64,000 bases of DNA from Saprospiraceae bacterium (GCA_016787525.1 JAEUUP010000012.1:62001-126000), one strand, 5' to 3'; counted from the first letter of the stretch, positions 42,100-51,945 are shown. Translations and numbers: made by a program. The notes: a model not told the origin generated them from the sequence alone.

Positions 42100-44544
42100 C
42101 TATTCTGTTCTTAAACTTTTAACTGGATTCGCCACCGCCGCTTTTATCGCTTGAAAACCAATGGTTAAAAAAGCAATCATCAAAGCAACAAATGTTGTAA
42201 TTGCAAAAACCGTCCAATTGATATTGATACGATAGGCGAAGTCTTGCAACCATTTATTCATCACAAACCAAGCAATCGGCGACGCTATGACAACTGCTAC
42301 TAAAACCAATTTTAAAAAATCTTTTGACAACAAAGCGACAATCGTACTCACGCTCGCACCCAAGACTTTGCGAACGCCAATTTCTTTCGTGCGCTGTTCA
42401 GCACTAAAAGTTGCCAAGCCAAATAAGCCGAGACAGGAAATAAGAATGGCAATAAAAGTGAAATAACCCACTATCGAAGACAAGCGGTTTTCTGCTTTGT
42501 AGTTTTTTTGAAAATCATCATTTAAAAAACTGTATTCAAAAGGCTCATTGGGGTTGAGTTGATGCCATGCTGTTTCAGCCGTTTTTAAAGCAGTTGTTAT
42601 GTCCTGACCTTTCACATGAGCAAGCAGATAATTGTAATCAGGTCGTTCGCTTAGCATAAAAGCGAAGGGCATAATGGGTGTTTTTAAATCTTCAAAATGA
42701 AAATCTTTAACTACACCAACCACTGTCCAACTCACTTTTTGGGTTTGTCTGTCCGTAGAAATCTTTTTACCAACAGCCTCTTCTGGCGAAGCAAAACCGA
42801 GAGCAGATACCGCTTTTTCATTAATTATGATAGAACTACTGTCGGCTGTAAATGCCTTTCCGAACAGCCGCCCAGCAACAGGTTTTATGTCCATCGTTTG
42901 TAAAAAATTATCATCAATACGGTTGGTTCGAGCGGGTTTAGAATCGTCCGCCGTTTGTCCTTCTCGATAATAATTGGCATCTTCTGGGTTGAAAATGCCC
43001 GGATAATAAGCCGATGCCCCAACAGATTGTATCTGATTGGACACACTTAAAGCATTTTTCAAGGGCGTATATATCCCCTTTGATGTTTCACTCCTAAGCG
43101 GAATCACAAGCTGTTGGTCTTTTGCAAAACCCAAGTCTTTAGAGCGTAAAAAGTCCATCTGATTGGCAATCACCACCGAAGCAACGATGAGCATGACGGA
43201 AATTGTGAATTGAAAAACAACCAACCCTTTGCGCAAAGAAACGGCTGCCAACGAATTCGAAAACCGCCCTTTCAGCACTTTTATCGGTATAAAAGATGAT
43301 AAATAAAAAGCAGGATAAATACCCGCCAATAGACCTGCAACGATACTCAAACCCAAAAATATGCTAATAAGCCCCAAATACTGAGGGGGTGTAAATGAGA
43401 AGATTTTTCCTGAAACAGATTCAAAAACGGGTATCAAAAGCCGTACAATCGCTATTGAAAATATAAAAGCGATACCACTTAACAGCAACGATTCACTCAT
43501 AAATTGATAAATCAGACCTTGCCGTTGCGCCCCCAGCACTTTCCGAATACCCACTTCGCCCGACCTTTTAGAAGACCTTGCTGTTGATAAATTCATAAAA
43601 TTGATGCACGCAATCAGCAAAGTAAACAAGGCGATTGACATTAAAATATACAGATAAGTCCAACTTCCGGGCGGTGTGACGTTTTCAGGTATTTCAGAAT
43701 TGAGGTGAATATCTGACACAGCCGTCATCAATTGCCTTTTATTGAAACCCGCTTTTTTCAAGTCATTGCCCATGTATTTATCCACAAAAGCAGGAAATTT
43801 AGCTTTTAAATGCTCGACATTAGTCCCTTTTTGCAATTCGACGTATGTGAAAAACATATTATTGCCTGCCATGCTCGTTTGCTGTTTCGTATAATTCTCA
43901 AGTCCGCCACCTAAAAATGACAAGAAAAACTCAGAATCAATATGCGTAGGCTCGGCTCCGGGTCTGAATACACCCGTTACTGTATAATCGCTCGTCCCAT
44001 TTGTATTGCTTTCAACATGAATAATTTTATTGAGAGCCGAAGTTTTACCAAATATTTTTTGTGCAATGGCTTCCGTTATAACCACTGAATTGGGATTAAC
44101 TAAGGCGGTTGTCGCTGTCCCTTCTATAAAATTGTAGTCAAAAAAGGTAAAAAACGAAGCGTCTGCAACACAGCCTTTTGATTCATAAAACGACCTTGTT
44201 TCTGACCCGTTTTTATATTGTAATAATACTTTATCGTCTGCAAAAAGAGTGGTGAAACGGGTAGTATTGACCACTTCCGGAAACTCCTGTTTCATGGCTG
44301 CCGCTACTCCTGCGGGTACGGTAGATGATTTTTTTTCACCATCACTCCGCACGAATACTGTTCCCAATTGATACAATTGCTCCACATTTTTATGATGTTT
44401 ATCAAAACGCAATTCATCATATACATACAGGCAAATCAGCATACAAGAAGCTAATCCTGCCGCTAAACCGAAAACATTGATGAAAGAAAACACTTTGTTT
44501 TTCATCAAATTGCGCCAAGCGATTTTAAAATAGTTCTTTATCAT
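42100..44544 (-). CDS. FtsX/MacB-type ABC transporter permease 3
   Basis: 814 residues starting MIKNYFKIAWRNLMKNKVFSFINVFGLAAGLA. First FtsX core SSKRSGEVGIRKVLGAQRQGLIYQFMSES, second core EQRTKEIGVRKVLGASVSTIVALLSKDFL, end AVANPVKSLRTE. It is cotranscribed with the upstream TolC, ATPase and adaptor genes. Dispersed-motif copy 43379-43388 is read as PQY in the membrane-proximal segment FTPPQYLGL. Its likely ATPase partner is the gene at 46046-46723. Confidence 0.9.
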   Translation of the reverse strand: MIKNYFKIAWRNLMKNKVFSFINVFGLAAGLASCMLICLYVYDELRFDKHHKNVEQLYQLGTVFVRSDGEKKSSTVPAGVAAAMKQEFPEVVNTTRFTTLFADDKVLLQYKNGSETRSFYESKGCVADASFFTFFDYNFIEGTATTALVNPNSVVITEAIAQKIFGKTSALNKIIHVESNTNGTSDYTVTGVFRPGAEPTHIDSEFFLSFLGGGLENYTKQQTSMAGNNMFFTYVELQKGTNVEHLKAKFPAFVDKYMGNDLKKAGFNKRQLMTAVSDIHLNSEIPENVTPPGSWTYLYILMSIALFTLLIACINFMNLSTARSSKRSGEVGIRKVLGAQRQGLIYQFMSESLLLSGIAFIFSIAIVRLLIPVFESVSGKIFSFTPPQYLGLISIFLGLSIVAGLLAGIYPAFYLSSFIPIKVLKGRFSNSLAAVSLRKGLVVFQFTISVMLIVASVVIANQMDFLRSKDLGFAKDQQLVIPLRSETSKGIYTPLKNALSVSNQIQSVGASAYYPGIFNPEDANYYREGQTADDSKPARTNRIDDNFLQTMDIKPVAGRLFGKAFTADSSSIIINEKAVSALGFASPEEAVGKKISTDRQTQKVSWTVVGVVKDFHFEDLKTPIMPFAFMLSERPDYNYLLAHVKGQDITTALKTAETAWHQLNPNEPFEYSFLNDDFQKNYKAENRLSSIVGYFTFIAILISCLGLFGLATFSAEQRTKEIGVRKVLGASVSTIVALLSKDFLKLVLVAVVIASPIAWFVMNKWLQDFAYRININWTVFAITTFVALMIAFLTIGFQAIKAAVANPVKSLRTE

Positions 44545-44591
44545 GGCTTAAAGTTTTGATTTTTATAAAAAATACTGAGGGACAAAAAAAC

Positions 44592-46004
44592 TCAACGACC
44601 TCTATAAAAGTCCAACACTTTCACCCGCAAAAGATAATCGTATTGCGTATTTATAAGATTTGCATTGGCGCGGTCGAGGTTGTTTTTGACCATCAAATAA
44701 TCCACTGAATGAATCACACCTTCTGCAAATCGCTTTTCTGCCACTGTAAAAGATTGTTGGAAAGCAGCTACTTGTCGTTTTAGAATGTCGTATCTATTGA
44801 GTGTGTTGGTGGCATTCAAATAGGCTTGTTCTATCGCTTGTCGGAGTTGCTGTTTGATATTATCAGTTCCGTTCGCCGCGATTTTTTCTTGTATTTGTGT
44901 CAGTTGCACGAAGGTTTTGGTTTGGAAACCATTGAAAATAGGTATTTGAACGCTTATACCAACAGTTGTATTCATGTTATTGAAAAACTGATTGAAGTAG
45001 CTAATTTTATCATTTTTAAAATTTGTTTGTTTACTAAAAACAGGCAAGCGATTGCCGTTTAATTCCACAAAATTATTCGTCGCCACATCTGTACTACTGA
45101 TAGGTAATGCACGTTGGGCTGCACTCGAGTAGTTCGTTCCCAAGCGTCCGAACAACGAAACAGTTGGATAAAAGTTAGCACTGGCAATTTTTGAAGCCAT
45201 TTTAGCACTCTCTTGCCGCAGGTTTGCTGCTTGAACGATGCCTAAATTCTTTAAAGCCGTTTCATAAAGTTCAGAAACAGAGGCATCATAAGGCTGTAAT
45301 ACTGAGGGGGTACTTTTGAATGCATTTCTGTCTAACTGTACAGTCGCATCAAAAGACACGTTCATCAATTGAGTAAGTGTCAATTTTGAAACGGCTAAGG
45401 CATTTTGAGCATTGATGATACCTAGTTCGTCGCTTGCCAATTGCCCTTTCATATCGTAGAGTGCAGCAGGTTGGATTGCCCCCATTTTATTCATTTTCTC
45501 CAATCTGTCCATTTGTTTTTGGGTCACTTCTACTTGTGTAATGGCTAATTTCAACAAATCTTCACTGTTCAAAACCTGCAAATAAGCAAGGATAACATTC
45601 AGCGCGAGGGTTTCTTTATCCTGTTGATTGTCCTGTCGGGCTGCTTTTGCTAAAAGTTCATTTTGTTTGATTAGATTTTGCAACCGCCCTCCATTGTAAA
45701 GCGTTATGTCAGCACCTAAACCTGCATTAGAAAACGACAACTGCTCTGTGATATAGCCATTTGTAAAAGGGTCGATGCTGCGTCCATTATTGATACCCAA
45801 ACTGTAATTGCCATTGACGTTGGGTAACTTGTTGTTTTTGGCTTGTTTAAAATTCGTTTCGGCTGTTGCCAATAACAAACCACTTTGTTTTACTTGCAGG
45901 TTGTTTGCACAAGCTGTTTCGATGCAGTATTGCAATGAATAAACCGTTTGGGACGACAGACCCAAAGGCAGTAATGCCAGTAAAAAACGAAAAAGCTTTT
46001 TCAT
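44592..46004 (-). CDS. TolC-family outer-membrane efflux channel
   Basis: 470 residues. Signal peptide ends LGLSSQ. Two OEP repeats of long coiled helices: LQYCIETACANNLQVKQSGLLLATAETNFKQAKNNKLPNVNGNY and, in the second half, VGISVQIPIFNGFQTKTFVQLTQIQEKIA. It forms the outer-membrane duct of a tripartite pump with the HlyD-like adaptor and the MacB-like permeases. Motif copy 45300-45309 is read as PSV. A damaged motif copy (TACTGAGAGG, from 46025) lies 21 bp upstream of the start. Confidence 0.93.
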   Translation of the reverse strand: MKKLFRFLLALLPLGLSSQTVYSLQYCIETACANNLQVKQSGLLLATAETNFKQAKNNKLPNVNGNYSLGINNGRSIDPFTNGYITEQLSFSNAGLGADITLYNGGRLQNLIKQNELLAKAARQDNQQDKETLALNVILAYLQVLNSEDLLKLAITQVEVTQKQMDRLEKMNKMGAIQPAALYDMKGQLASDELGIINAQNALAVSKLTLTQLMNVSFDATVQLDRNAFKSTPSVLQPYDASVSELYETALKNLGIVQAANLRQESAKMASKIASANFYPTVSLFGRLGTNYSSAAQRALPISSTDVATNNFVELNGNRLPVFSKQTNFKNDKISYFNQFFNNMNTTVGISVQIPIFNGFQTKTFVQLTQIQEKIAANGTDNIKQQLRQAIEQAYLNATNTLNRYDILKRQVAAFQQSFTVAEKRFAEGVIHSVDYLMVKNNLDRANANLINTQYDYLLRVKVLDFYRGR

Positions 46005-46045
46005 GTCTTTAAAATTTGATTAAATACTGAGAGGGTATAGCCTAA

Positions 46046-46723
46046 CTAACTCAAAATATTCTCAGTCACCGTCTGTCCATCCAACATTCGGATAATACGG
46101 TGGCTGTAGCGCGCATCGTGTTCGGAGTGCGTCACCATGATGATTGTCGTACCTTGTTCGTTCAAATCGGTCAGCAATTGCATCACTTCATTGCCGTTAG
46201 ATGAATCAAGATTACCTGTGGGTTCGTCCGCTAATATCAATTTGGGATTATTTACCACAGCACGAGCTACCGCAACACGTTGTTGTTGACCACCAGAAAG
46301 TTGTTGTGGAAAGTGATTACGGCGGTGCATGATTTGCATTTTATGAAGTACTTCTTCTACACGTTTTTTACGCTCTTCTGCTTTGATACCTAAATATATC
46401 AAAGGCAGTTCTACGTTTTCAAACACCGTCAATTCATCAATCAAATTAAAACTTTGAAAAACGAAGCCGATATTGTGTTTCCGCAAATCTGCCCTTTTGC
46501 GTTCGTTGAAACGCGCTATTTCCATACCATTGAAAATAAAACTGCCTGCATCGGGGTCATCTAACAAACCTACAATATTGAGTAATGTGGACTTGCCGCA
46601 ACCTGAAGGACCCATCACAGCCACGAATTCGCCTTCTTTCACTTCAAATGATAGCTTATTCAAAGCGATAGTTTCTACTTCCTCTGTGCGGTATATCTTT
46701 TCTAAATCTGTAATCTTTATCAT
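46046..46723 (-). CDS. MacB-type ABC transporter ATPase
   Basis: 225 residues: Walker A GPSGCGKST, VFQSFNLIDELTV Q-loop, signature LSGGQQQRVAVARAV, Walker [17 protein letters not shown]-loop. Closest in appearance to MacB/LolD ATPases. It sits between the TolC and HlyD genes and with permease 3 and/or 2 completes a MacAB-TolC-like exporter. No exact motif copy inside. Confidence 0.94.
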   Translation of the reverse strand: MIKITDLEKIYRTEEVETIALNKLSFEVKEGEFVAVMGPSGCGKSTLLNIVGLLDDPDAGSFIFNGMEIARFNERKRADLRKHNIGFVFQSFNLIDELTVFENVELPLIYLGIKAEERKKRVEEVLHKMQIMHRRNHFPQQLSGGQQQRVAVARAVVNNPKLILADEPTGNLDSSNGNEVMQLLTDLNEQGTTIIMVTHSEHDARYSHRIIRMLDGQTVTENILS

Positions 46724-46777
46724 GTCTATATTTTATTTAAATATTGAAAATCATTGTTTTATATCATAAGAGCAACG

Positions 46778-48034
46778 CTACGGTTTTTTCAAAATCAACT
46801 CTTGCATTGACCCATAATTTTCATAACTGGAGGTGACAACTTTATCTCCTGGATTTAGTCCTTGCAGAACTTCATAATAATCTGGACTTTGGCGACCTAA
46901 TTGTATGTCTGTTTTGAAAGCCATGCTGCCATTTTCACTGACTTTGAATAGCCAATTGCCACCTGTTTGTTGATAAAACCCGCCCCGTGGTAATAAAATT
47001 GCTTGTGTTTCATCACTCAAAGCCAAGCGAATTTGTAATGTCTGTCCGCGACGAATACCTTCAGGTACTTTGCCATCAAAAACCATATCTACTTGGAAAC
47101 GTCCACTTGTTACTTGTGTATAAACTTTTTTGATACTCAAATCATAATCTTTTCCCGCTAAGTTAAACGTGCCTTTCAAACCGACGTAAATGCGACTGAT
47201 ATAATGTTCATCAATATCGGCACGGACTTTAAAACCCGTTGTCATATCAATCTGCCCTAAGCGGACACCACGATTGATAGATTGCCCAATTTCAGCATCT
47301 AAGGAGGTCAACTGCCCATCAATAGGTGAGCGAACAACCAAATCGCCGACTTTGCGCCGCATCAAACCGAGTGTGTTTTGCATTCTTTTCAAAGACTCTT
47401 TATCCTGTTTGTCCATCAAATCCACCGATTCAGAGTCTTGTTTCAATATATCTTCTGTCAATTTTTTGCGCTTTATTTGATAATTGTAATTGTTTTCTGC
47501 CTGTTTAAAGTCTTGAACACTAATGACCTGATCGGTATAAAGTTTCTTATTAAGATTATAAACCCTTTCCGCTTCGACCAAGGCATTGTCCACATCCGCC
47601 AATTGATTGAGTTGACGAATGGTATTTTGCGTAGCCGAGTTTTTAGAAATATTCATTTGCGTCAATACATTAAAAACTTGTGTTTCTTGATTGGCAAGAC
47701 TCAATTCCAAATCAGTATTTGAGAGGCGTAAAATCGCTTGACCACGTTTCATCATCGCTCCGTCTTCCACATATTTTTCTTCCACTCGTCCACCTTCCAG
47801 AGCATCAAGGTATATTGTCGTTTGCGGCAATACTGTACCATTTACTGGAATGGTCTCCTGAAATGGCCCTTTTTTAATTTCGCTAATCGTGATGCGTTCT
47901 GTATCCACATTCAAACGACTTTTACCCAATGTCATGATATAGCTTGCGACAATCAAACCAATTAAGGCAAGCACACCACCGATTGTCAAAAGACGTTTGT
48001 TTGACCATTTCTTTTTTTCAATTACTCTATCCAT
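46778..48034 (-). CDS. HlyD/MacA-type periplasmic adaptor protein
   Basis: 418 residues. One N-terminal membrane helix (LLTIGGVLALIGLIVASYI), then a lipoyl half-motif (GTVLPQTTIYLDALEGGRVEEKYVEDGAMMKRGQAIL) and a long coiled hairpin of about 100-240 (VFNVLTQMNISKNSATQN ... DSESVDLMDKQDKESLKRM). The second lipoyl half is VRSPIDGQLTSLDAEIGQSINRG, followed by beta-barrel and membrane-proximal domains (FNLAGKDYDLSIKKVYTQVTSGRFQVDMVF; ILLPRGGFYQQTGGNWLF). First gene of the minus-strand efflux operon; its promoter lies in the 288-bp divergent spacer shared with the NtrC-type regulator. Confidence 0.93.
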   Translation of the reverse strand: MDRVIEKKKWSNKRLLTIGGVLALIGLIVASYIMTLGKSRLNVDTERITISEIKKGPFQETIPVNGTVLPQTTIYLDALEGGRVEEKYVEDGAMMKRGQAILRLSNTDLELSLANQETQVFNVLTQMNISKNSATQNTIRQLNQLADVDNALVEAERVYNLNKKLYTDQVISVQDFKQAENNYNYQIKRKKLTEDILKQDSESVDLMDKQDKESLKRMQNTLGLMRRKVGDLVVRSPIDGQLTSLDAEIGQSINRGVRLGQIDMTTGFKVRADIDEHYISRIYVGLKGTFNLAGKDYDLSIKKVYTQVTSGRFQVDMVFDGKVPEGIRRGQTLQIRLALSDETQAILLPRGGFYQQTGGNWLFKVSENGSMAFKTDIQLGRQSPDYYEVLQGLNPGDKVVTSSYENYGSMQELILKKP

Positions 48035-48322
48035 GATTTTTTTTTCTAAAAATTTTTATAGTCTTGCCTAACAGCCAATAAGGTCGTGCCAGAAATTTTT
48101 ATATTGATTATCAATTTTTTAAGTAAGTGAATTTTTCAAACATGTTCGGTTTTGATACACTCGTTGTTCGGTTTTGATACATGAATTTTGTGAAAATACT
48201 GAGGGGGTATCTTTTCAAAAAAAAGCATACGAAGCGGTTTATACGAAAATTTGATTTTACTGCCCACTTTGTCATACATTTGGACAGCTTTCCAATATAT
48301 TTGAATCAAAGTTAGTGACTTT
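48035..48322. promoter_or_regulatory. Divergent promoter region, efflux operon / NtrC-type regulator
   Basis: Holds a 17-bp direct repeat tgttcggttttgataca at 48143-48159 and 48165-48181, spaced 22 bp, close to two helical turns. That layout suits an upstream activator site for the adjacent sigma-54-dependent regulator. On the minus strand TGGCACG (48085-48091) matches the -24 box of sigma-54 promoters, but no GC sits at the right -12 spacing. One exact dispersed-motif copy lies at 48197-48206. Confidence 0.45.
48197..48206 (+). repeat. Dispersed motif copy upstream of the NtrC-type gene
   Basis: Exact plus-strand copy, AAAATACTGAGGGGGTATC, 116 bp before the regulator start. Confidence 0.9.
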
Positions 48323-49675
48323 ATGACCTTACGCAATGCCAACATACTCATCATAGATGACGATAGCGATGTTCTGACGGCGGTTCGTTTACTGTTGAAA
48401 ACACAAGTAAAAAACGTCGTTACTGAAAAAAATCCCGAATTACTGAGGGGGTGGTTGATGCAACAAAAATTTGATGTTTTGTTGCTCGATATGAATTTTA
48501 CAGCTTCTATCAATACAGGTAACGAAGGTTTGTTTTGGTTGAAAAGAGCTAAAGAAATCAACCCCGATATGGCTGTGATTATGATAACGGCATATGGCAG
48601 CATTGATTTGGCGGTCAATTCCCTGAAACATGGCGCAGCAGATTTTATCATAAAACCATGGCATAATGAGAAATTGGTCAGCACAATTTGCGATGCTTTG
48701 CTGCACAAAGATCCAAGCAAAAAGGCTATTGAGAAGGATAAAATCATCGGAAAATCCTTACTTGGCGAATCAGATGTGATGCAGGATGTGTTTTTAAAAA
48801 TTGGAAAAGTCGCACCAACCGACGCTAATGTTTTAATTTTAGGTGAAAATGGTACAGGCAAAGATCTTGTTGCACAAGCTATTCATGAGCAATCGAAGCG
48901 CGCCAACAAACCGTTTGTGAAAGTAGATGTTGGGGCATTAACAGAGTCTATTTTTGAAAGTGAATTGTTTGGTTATAAAAAAGGAGCATTTACAGATGCC
49001 AAAGAAGACCGAATAGGGCGTTTTGAAGCGGCCAATGGTGGCACTTTGTTTTTAGACGAAATTGGCAACATCTCACTTCATCAACAAGCGAAACTACTGT
49101 CCGTTTTGCAAAATAGAGTGGTGACGAAATTAGGCTCAACTGAAGCTGTACCGATTGATATTCGCTTGATTTGTGCCACAAACCTCCCCCTCAGTGAGTT
49201 GGCAAATGAAGCGCGTTTTCGAAAAGATTTGATTTATCGCATATACACTGTCGAAACGACGATGCCGCCTTTGCGCGAGCGCGGTGACGATATTATTTTG
49301 TTAGCAAAGCATTTCGTCACTCAATATGCAGATAAATACAATAAAAATATAGCCAGTTTAGATCCAAAAGCCATTGAAAAACTCAAAATGTATTCTTTCC
49401 CTGGCAATGTTCGTGAATTGCAATACTGCATTGAACGTGCTGTGATTATGGCAGACGATGTTGTTCTTACTGCAAATGATTTGACATTTTCAGCTATTGA
49501 AAATATACCAAATACTGAGGGGGTAGGAGAGAGCGATTTGAAATTGACCACCATTGAAAAATCTACGATTTTGAAAGTCATTGAAAAACACAATGGCAAT
49601 ATTACCAAAGCGGCAAAAGAATTGGGCTTGACCCGCACTGCTTTATACCGAAGACTGAGCAAATATGACCTTTAA
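48323..49675 (+). CDS. NtrC-family sigma-54-dependent response regulator
   Basis: 450 residues. Receiver domain 1-125 with acidic pair DDD near the N-terminus and phosphoacceptor Asp56 in VLLLDMNF. AAA+ domain: Walker A GENGTGKD (174-181), sigma-54 contact loop GAFTDA at 221-226 (consensus GAFTGA with Gly to Asp), GGTLFLDEIGN, VRLICATNLPL-type sensor, PGNVRELQYCIERA. A Fis-type helix-turn-helix ends it (VIEKHNGNITKAAKELGLTRTALYRRL). It overlaps the kinase by 11 bp and diverges from the efflux operon, its probable target. Motif copies 48441-48450 (LRG, in the receiver) and 49513-49522 (TEG, in the linker before the helix-turn-helix). Confidence 0.95.
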   Translation: MTLRNANILIIDDDSDVLTAVRLLLKTQVKNVVTEKNPELLRGWLMQQKFDVLLLDMNFTASINTGNEGLFWLKRAKEINPDMAVIMITAYGSIDLAVNSLKHGAADFIIKPWHNEKLVSTICDALLHKDPSKKAIEKDKIIGKSLLGESDVMQDVFLKIGKVAPTDANVLILGENGTGKDLVAQAIHEQSKRANKPFVKVDVGALTESIFESELFGYKKGAFTDAKEDRIGRFEAANGGTLFLDEIGNISLHQQAKLLSVLQNRVVTKLGSTEAVPIDIRLICATNLPLSELANEARFRKDLIYRIYTVETTMPPLRERGDDIILLAKHFVTQYADKYNKNIASLDPKAIEKLKMYSFPGNVRELQYCIERAVIMADDVVLTANDLTFSAIENIPNTEGVGESDLKLTTIEKSTILKVIEKHNGNITKAAKELGLTRTALYRRLSKYDL

Positions 49676-51023
49676 GAAGTATGACATTAATATCGCGTTG
49701 CGGATTTTGTTGTTGGTTGTTGTCATCAGCTTACAGGCTTTTTTATGGGTGAAAGGCTTGGGCATCTATTCAACTTTAACACTTCTAATCATTGTTTATC
49801 AAGTTTGGGAACTGTTGCGTTTCATCACCAAAAACAATGCAGAACTAGAACAATTTGTCGAGTCCATTCACTATCGCGATTTTTCTCGTCATTTTGATGT
49901 CAAAAATGCACCCGAACCCGTCAAAGACTTACGAAAAGGTTTCAATGAAATCAATTCTACTTTTCGTTTGATTAGCAAAGAAAAAGAGCAGCAATTCCAA
50001 TATCTACAAAAGATATTAGAATTGGTAGATACAGGCGTTTTGTCCTACGAGGCAAACTCTGGGGAAGTCCTGTGGATGAATGATGCTTTTAAAAAAATGA
50101 TGCAAATCCCTTATTTGAAGACCATTCATTCGTTAGAAAAACGAGATAGTTCGCTGTATCAAGAGATAGTTTTGTTGAAACTGAAGGATAATAAAATCAT
50201 ATCGGTGACGACAGATAAAAATACAACGAAAATTCTACTATCTGCAACTGCTTTCCAGACCGATGATAGGACTTTTAAACTCATTGTTTTTCAAAATATC
50301 AATGAAGTGGTGGACGAAACGGAATCGCAAGCTTGGCGCAAACTATTGAGTGTGATGACGCATGAAATCATGAATTCCATCGCCCCCATTTCTTCATTGG
50401 CTGATACTTTGAATTTTCGACTGTCTGCTTTGAATGAGCAGACTACTGAGGGGGCTAAACAAATAAGCTCTTATCTATTGGATGATTTGCGTTTAGGCAT
50501 TGAGACTATTCAAAAACGTAGCGAAGGTTTGTTGAAATTCGCAGATACATATCGCAATTTGAATAAAATCACGACTTTAAGTTTAACAAAAGTTTATGCA
50601 CGAGACTTATTTGAGAACCTTTATCAGCTTATGGAACCGACTTTGGCTGAAAAAAACATCGAATTAGAAATTATACTAAAAGACCCTAATCTACAACTTG
50701 AAGCAGACACTAACCTCATTGAACAAACACTTATCAACTTGGTAGTCAATGCAATAGATGCATTGAAAGAAAAAGCGGATGGTAAAATTCAACTGTCTGC
50801 TTACACCACACTGCAACATAAAGTTGTCTTGAAAGTCAGCGATAACGGTTCAGGTATTCCTCAAGAACTCGTGGATAAGATTTTTATCCCATTCTTCAGT
50901 ACCAGAAAAACAGGTAGTGGCATCGGTCTGAGCCTTTGTAAGCAAATAATGATGCTGCACAAAGGGACGATACAAGTGCAAACTACTGAGGGGGTCGGCA
51001 CGGCATTTTATCTACAATTTTGA
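49665..51023 (+). CDS. Sensor histidine kinase (NtrB/NtrY-like)
   Basis: 452 residues. Two N-terminal membrane segments (about 8-27, 32-50), a HAMP/PAS-like middle (about 55-215, with ILELVDTGVLSYEANSGEVLWMNDAF), an H-box with His233 in LLSVMTHEIMNSIAPISSL, and an ATPase domain with N-box LINLVVNAIDAL, G1 KVSDNGSGIP, and G2 TRKTGSGIGLSLCKQIM. Its short periplasmic loop suggests it senses membrane or cytoplasmic cues. It partners with the overlapping NtrC-type regulator. Motif copies 50454-50463 and 50994-51003 both encode TEG; the second lies in the C-terminal G-V-G-T-A-F strand of the ATPase domain. Confidence 0.94.
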   Translation: MTFKKYDINIALRILLLVVVISLQAFLWVKGLGIYSTLTLLIIVYQVWELLRFITKNNAELEQFVESIHYRDFSRHFDVKNAPEPVKDLRKGFNEINSTFRLISKEKEQQFQYLQKILELVDTGVLSYEANSGEVLWMNDAFKKMMQIPYLKTIHSLEKRDSSLYQEIVLLKLKDNKIISVTTDKNTTKILLSATAFQTDDRTFKLIVFQNINEVVDETESQAWRKLLSVMTHEIMNSIAPISSLADTLNFRLSALNEQTTEGAKQISSYLLDDLRLGIETIQKRSEGLLKFADTYRNLNKITTLSLTKVYARDLFENLYQLMEPTLAEKNIELEIILKDPNLQLEADTNLIEQTLINLVVNAIDALKEKADGKIQLSAYTTLQHKVVLKVSDNGSGIPQELVDKIFIPFFSTRKTGSGIGLSLCKQIMMLHKGTIQVQTTEGVGTAFYLQF

Positions 51024-51269
51024 CTTATTTTAGTCTTTTCTTCTATATAAATGGGTTAATGTGCTGATCTGAGAATGAGTCTGTATATTAACAAACAAGG
51101 TCGCGCAATTAGGTGAAAAATAACGATTTCACTGCCGTAGGCGACAGCTGTATCTAAAAAACTACCGAAATATTGTTGATTCATGAACAGCTATTGAGAA
51201 TAAATAAGTATATACCTTTCTTAGAAGTGAAAATCACTGTTATTTTGCATTTAGGGATTATTAACTTAA

Positions 51270-51893
51270 ATGTCACACGTGATTAACAGTAACAAGAACA
51301 CCGACTCTACTCTTTGGCTTGCTTTCAAACAGGGTGATAAACAGGCTTTTTCAGCATTGTACCAAAACTATATTGCTGATTTACTGACTTATGGCTATCG
51401 CTTGACGAATGATAAGTCGTTGATTAAAGATAGTATTCAAGATTTGTTTTTGCATCTGTGGCAGCATAGACACAATCTGAGTGCAACAGATTCAGTCCGA
51501 TTTTATCTATATCGCTCGCTTCGCAACCGCATTATTCGCAATATTGGGACACAATCACTTACTCAAACGGTCGAACCAGATGACTTAAATTATATGGCTT
51601 TGCCCAATCAATTGCCTTTCGATGAAGAATGGATGAATGAAGAAACACGCCAAGAACAAATACATAAACTGCGAAATGCCATTGAAACACTCCCTAAACG
51701 ACAACAAGAAGCCATAGAACTGCGCTATCTACACGATTTTTCGCTCGAACAAATTGCTGAATTGATGGACATCAGCAATCAATCTGTTCGCAATACTTTG
51801 CACAGAGCCTTGACGGCTTTGCGCGATGTGTTGGGAGGGAGTGTTGGGTTGCTATTTTTTCTCATGACTATTTATTTTAAAAAAAACTTTTAA
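51270..51893 (+). CDS. ECF sigma-70 factor (Bacteroides type)
   Basis: 207 residues. Region 2: QAFSALYQNYIADLLTYGYRLT, DSIQDLFLHLWQHRHNL, VRFYLYRSLRNRIIRNI. Region 4: ETLPKRQQEAIELRYLHDFSLEQIAELMDISNQSVRNTLHRALTALRDVL. It ends in a hydrophobic tail (GLLFFLMTIYF) that may tether it near the membrane, common in this sigma group. With FecR and STN-SusC downstream it forms a trans-envelope signalling unit controlling the second PUL. The 246-bp region upstream shows nothing I can name. Confidence 0.95.
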   Translation: MSHVINSNKNTDSTLWLAFKQGDKQAFSALYQNYIADLLTYGYRLTNDKSLIKDSIQDLFLHLWQHRHNLSATDSVRFYLYRSLRNRIIRNIGTQSLTQTVEPDDLNYMALPNQLPFDEEWMNEETRQEQIHKLRNAIETLPKRQQEAIELRYLHDFSLEQIAELMDISNQSVRNTLHRALTALRDVLGGSVGLLFFLMTIYFKKNF

Positions 51894-51945
51894 AAAAAGA
51901 GTACAAAACAACAAGTCTTTGATTTAGCATTTAAGTTTTAAGAAA

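Noticed and set aside
48085-48108. Calling a sigma-54 promoter for the efflux operon
   Set aside because: TGGCACG is a perfect -24 element, but the GC of the -12 element is not at the required spacing; kept only as a remark.
48136-48861. 241-residue minus-strand ORF overlapping the NtrC-type gene
   Set aside because: It is antisense to a response regulator with intact catalytic motifs, has no recognisable domain and would cover the divergent promoter region.
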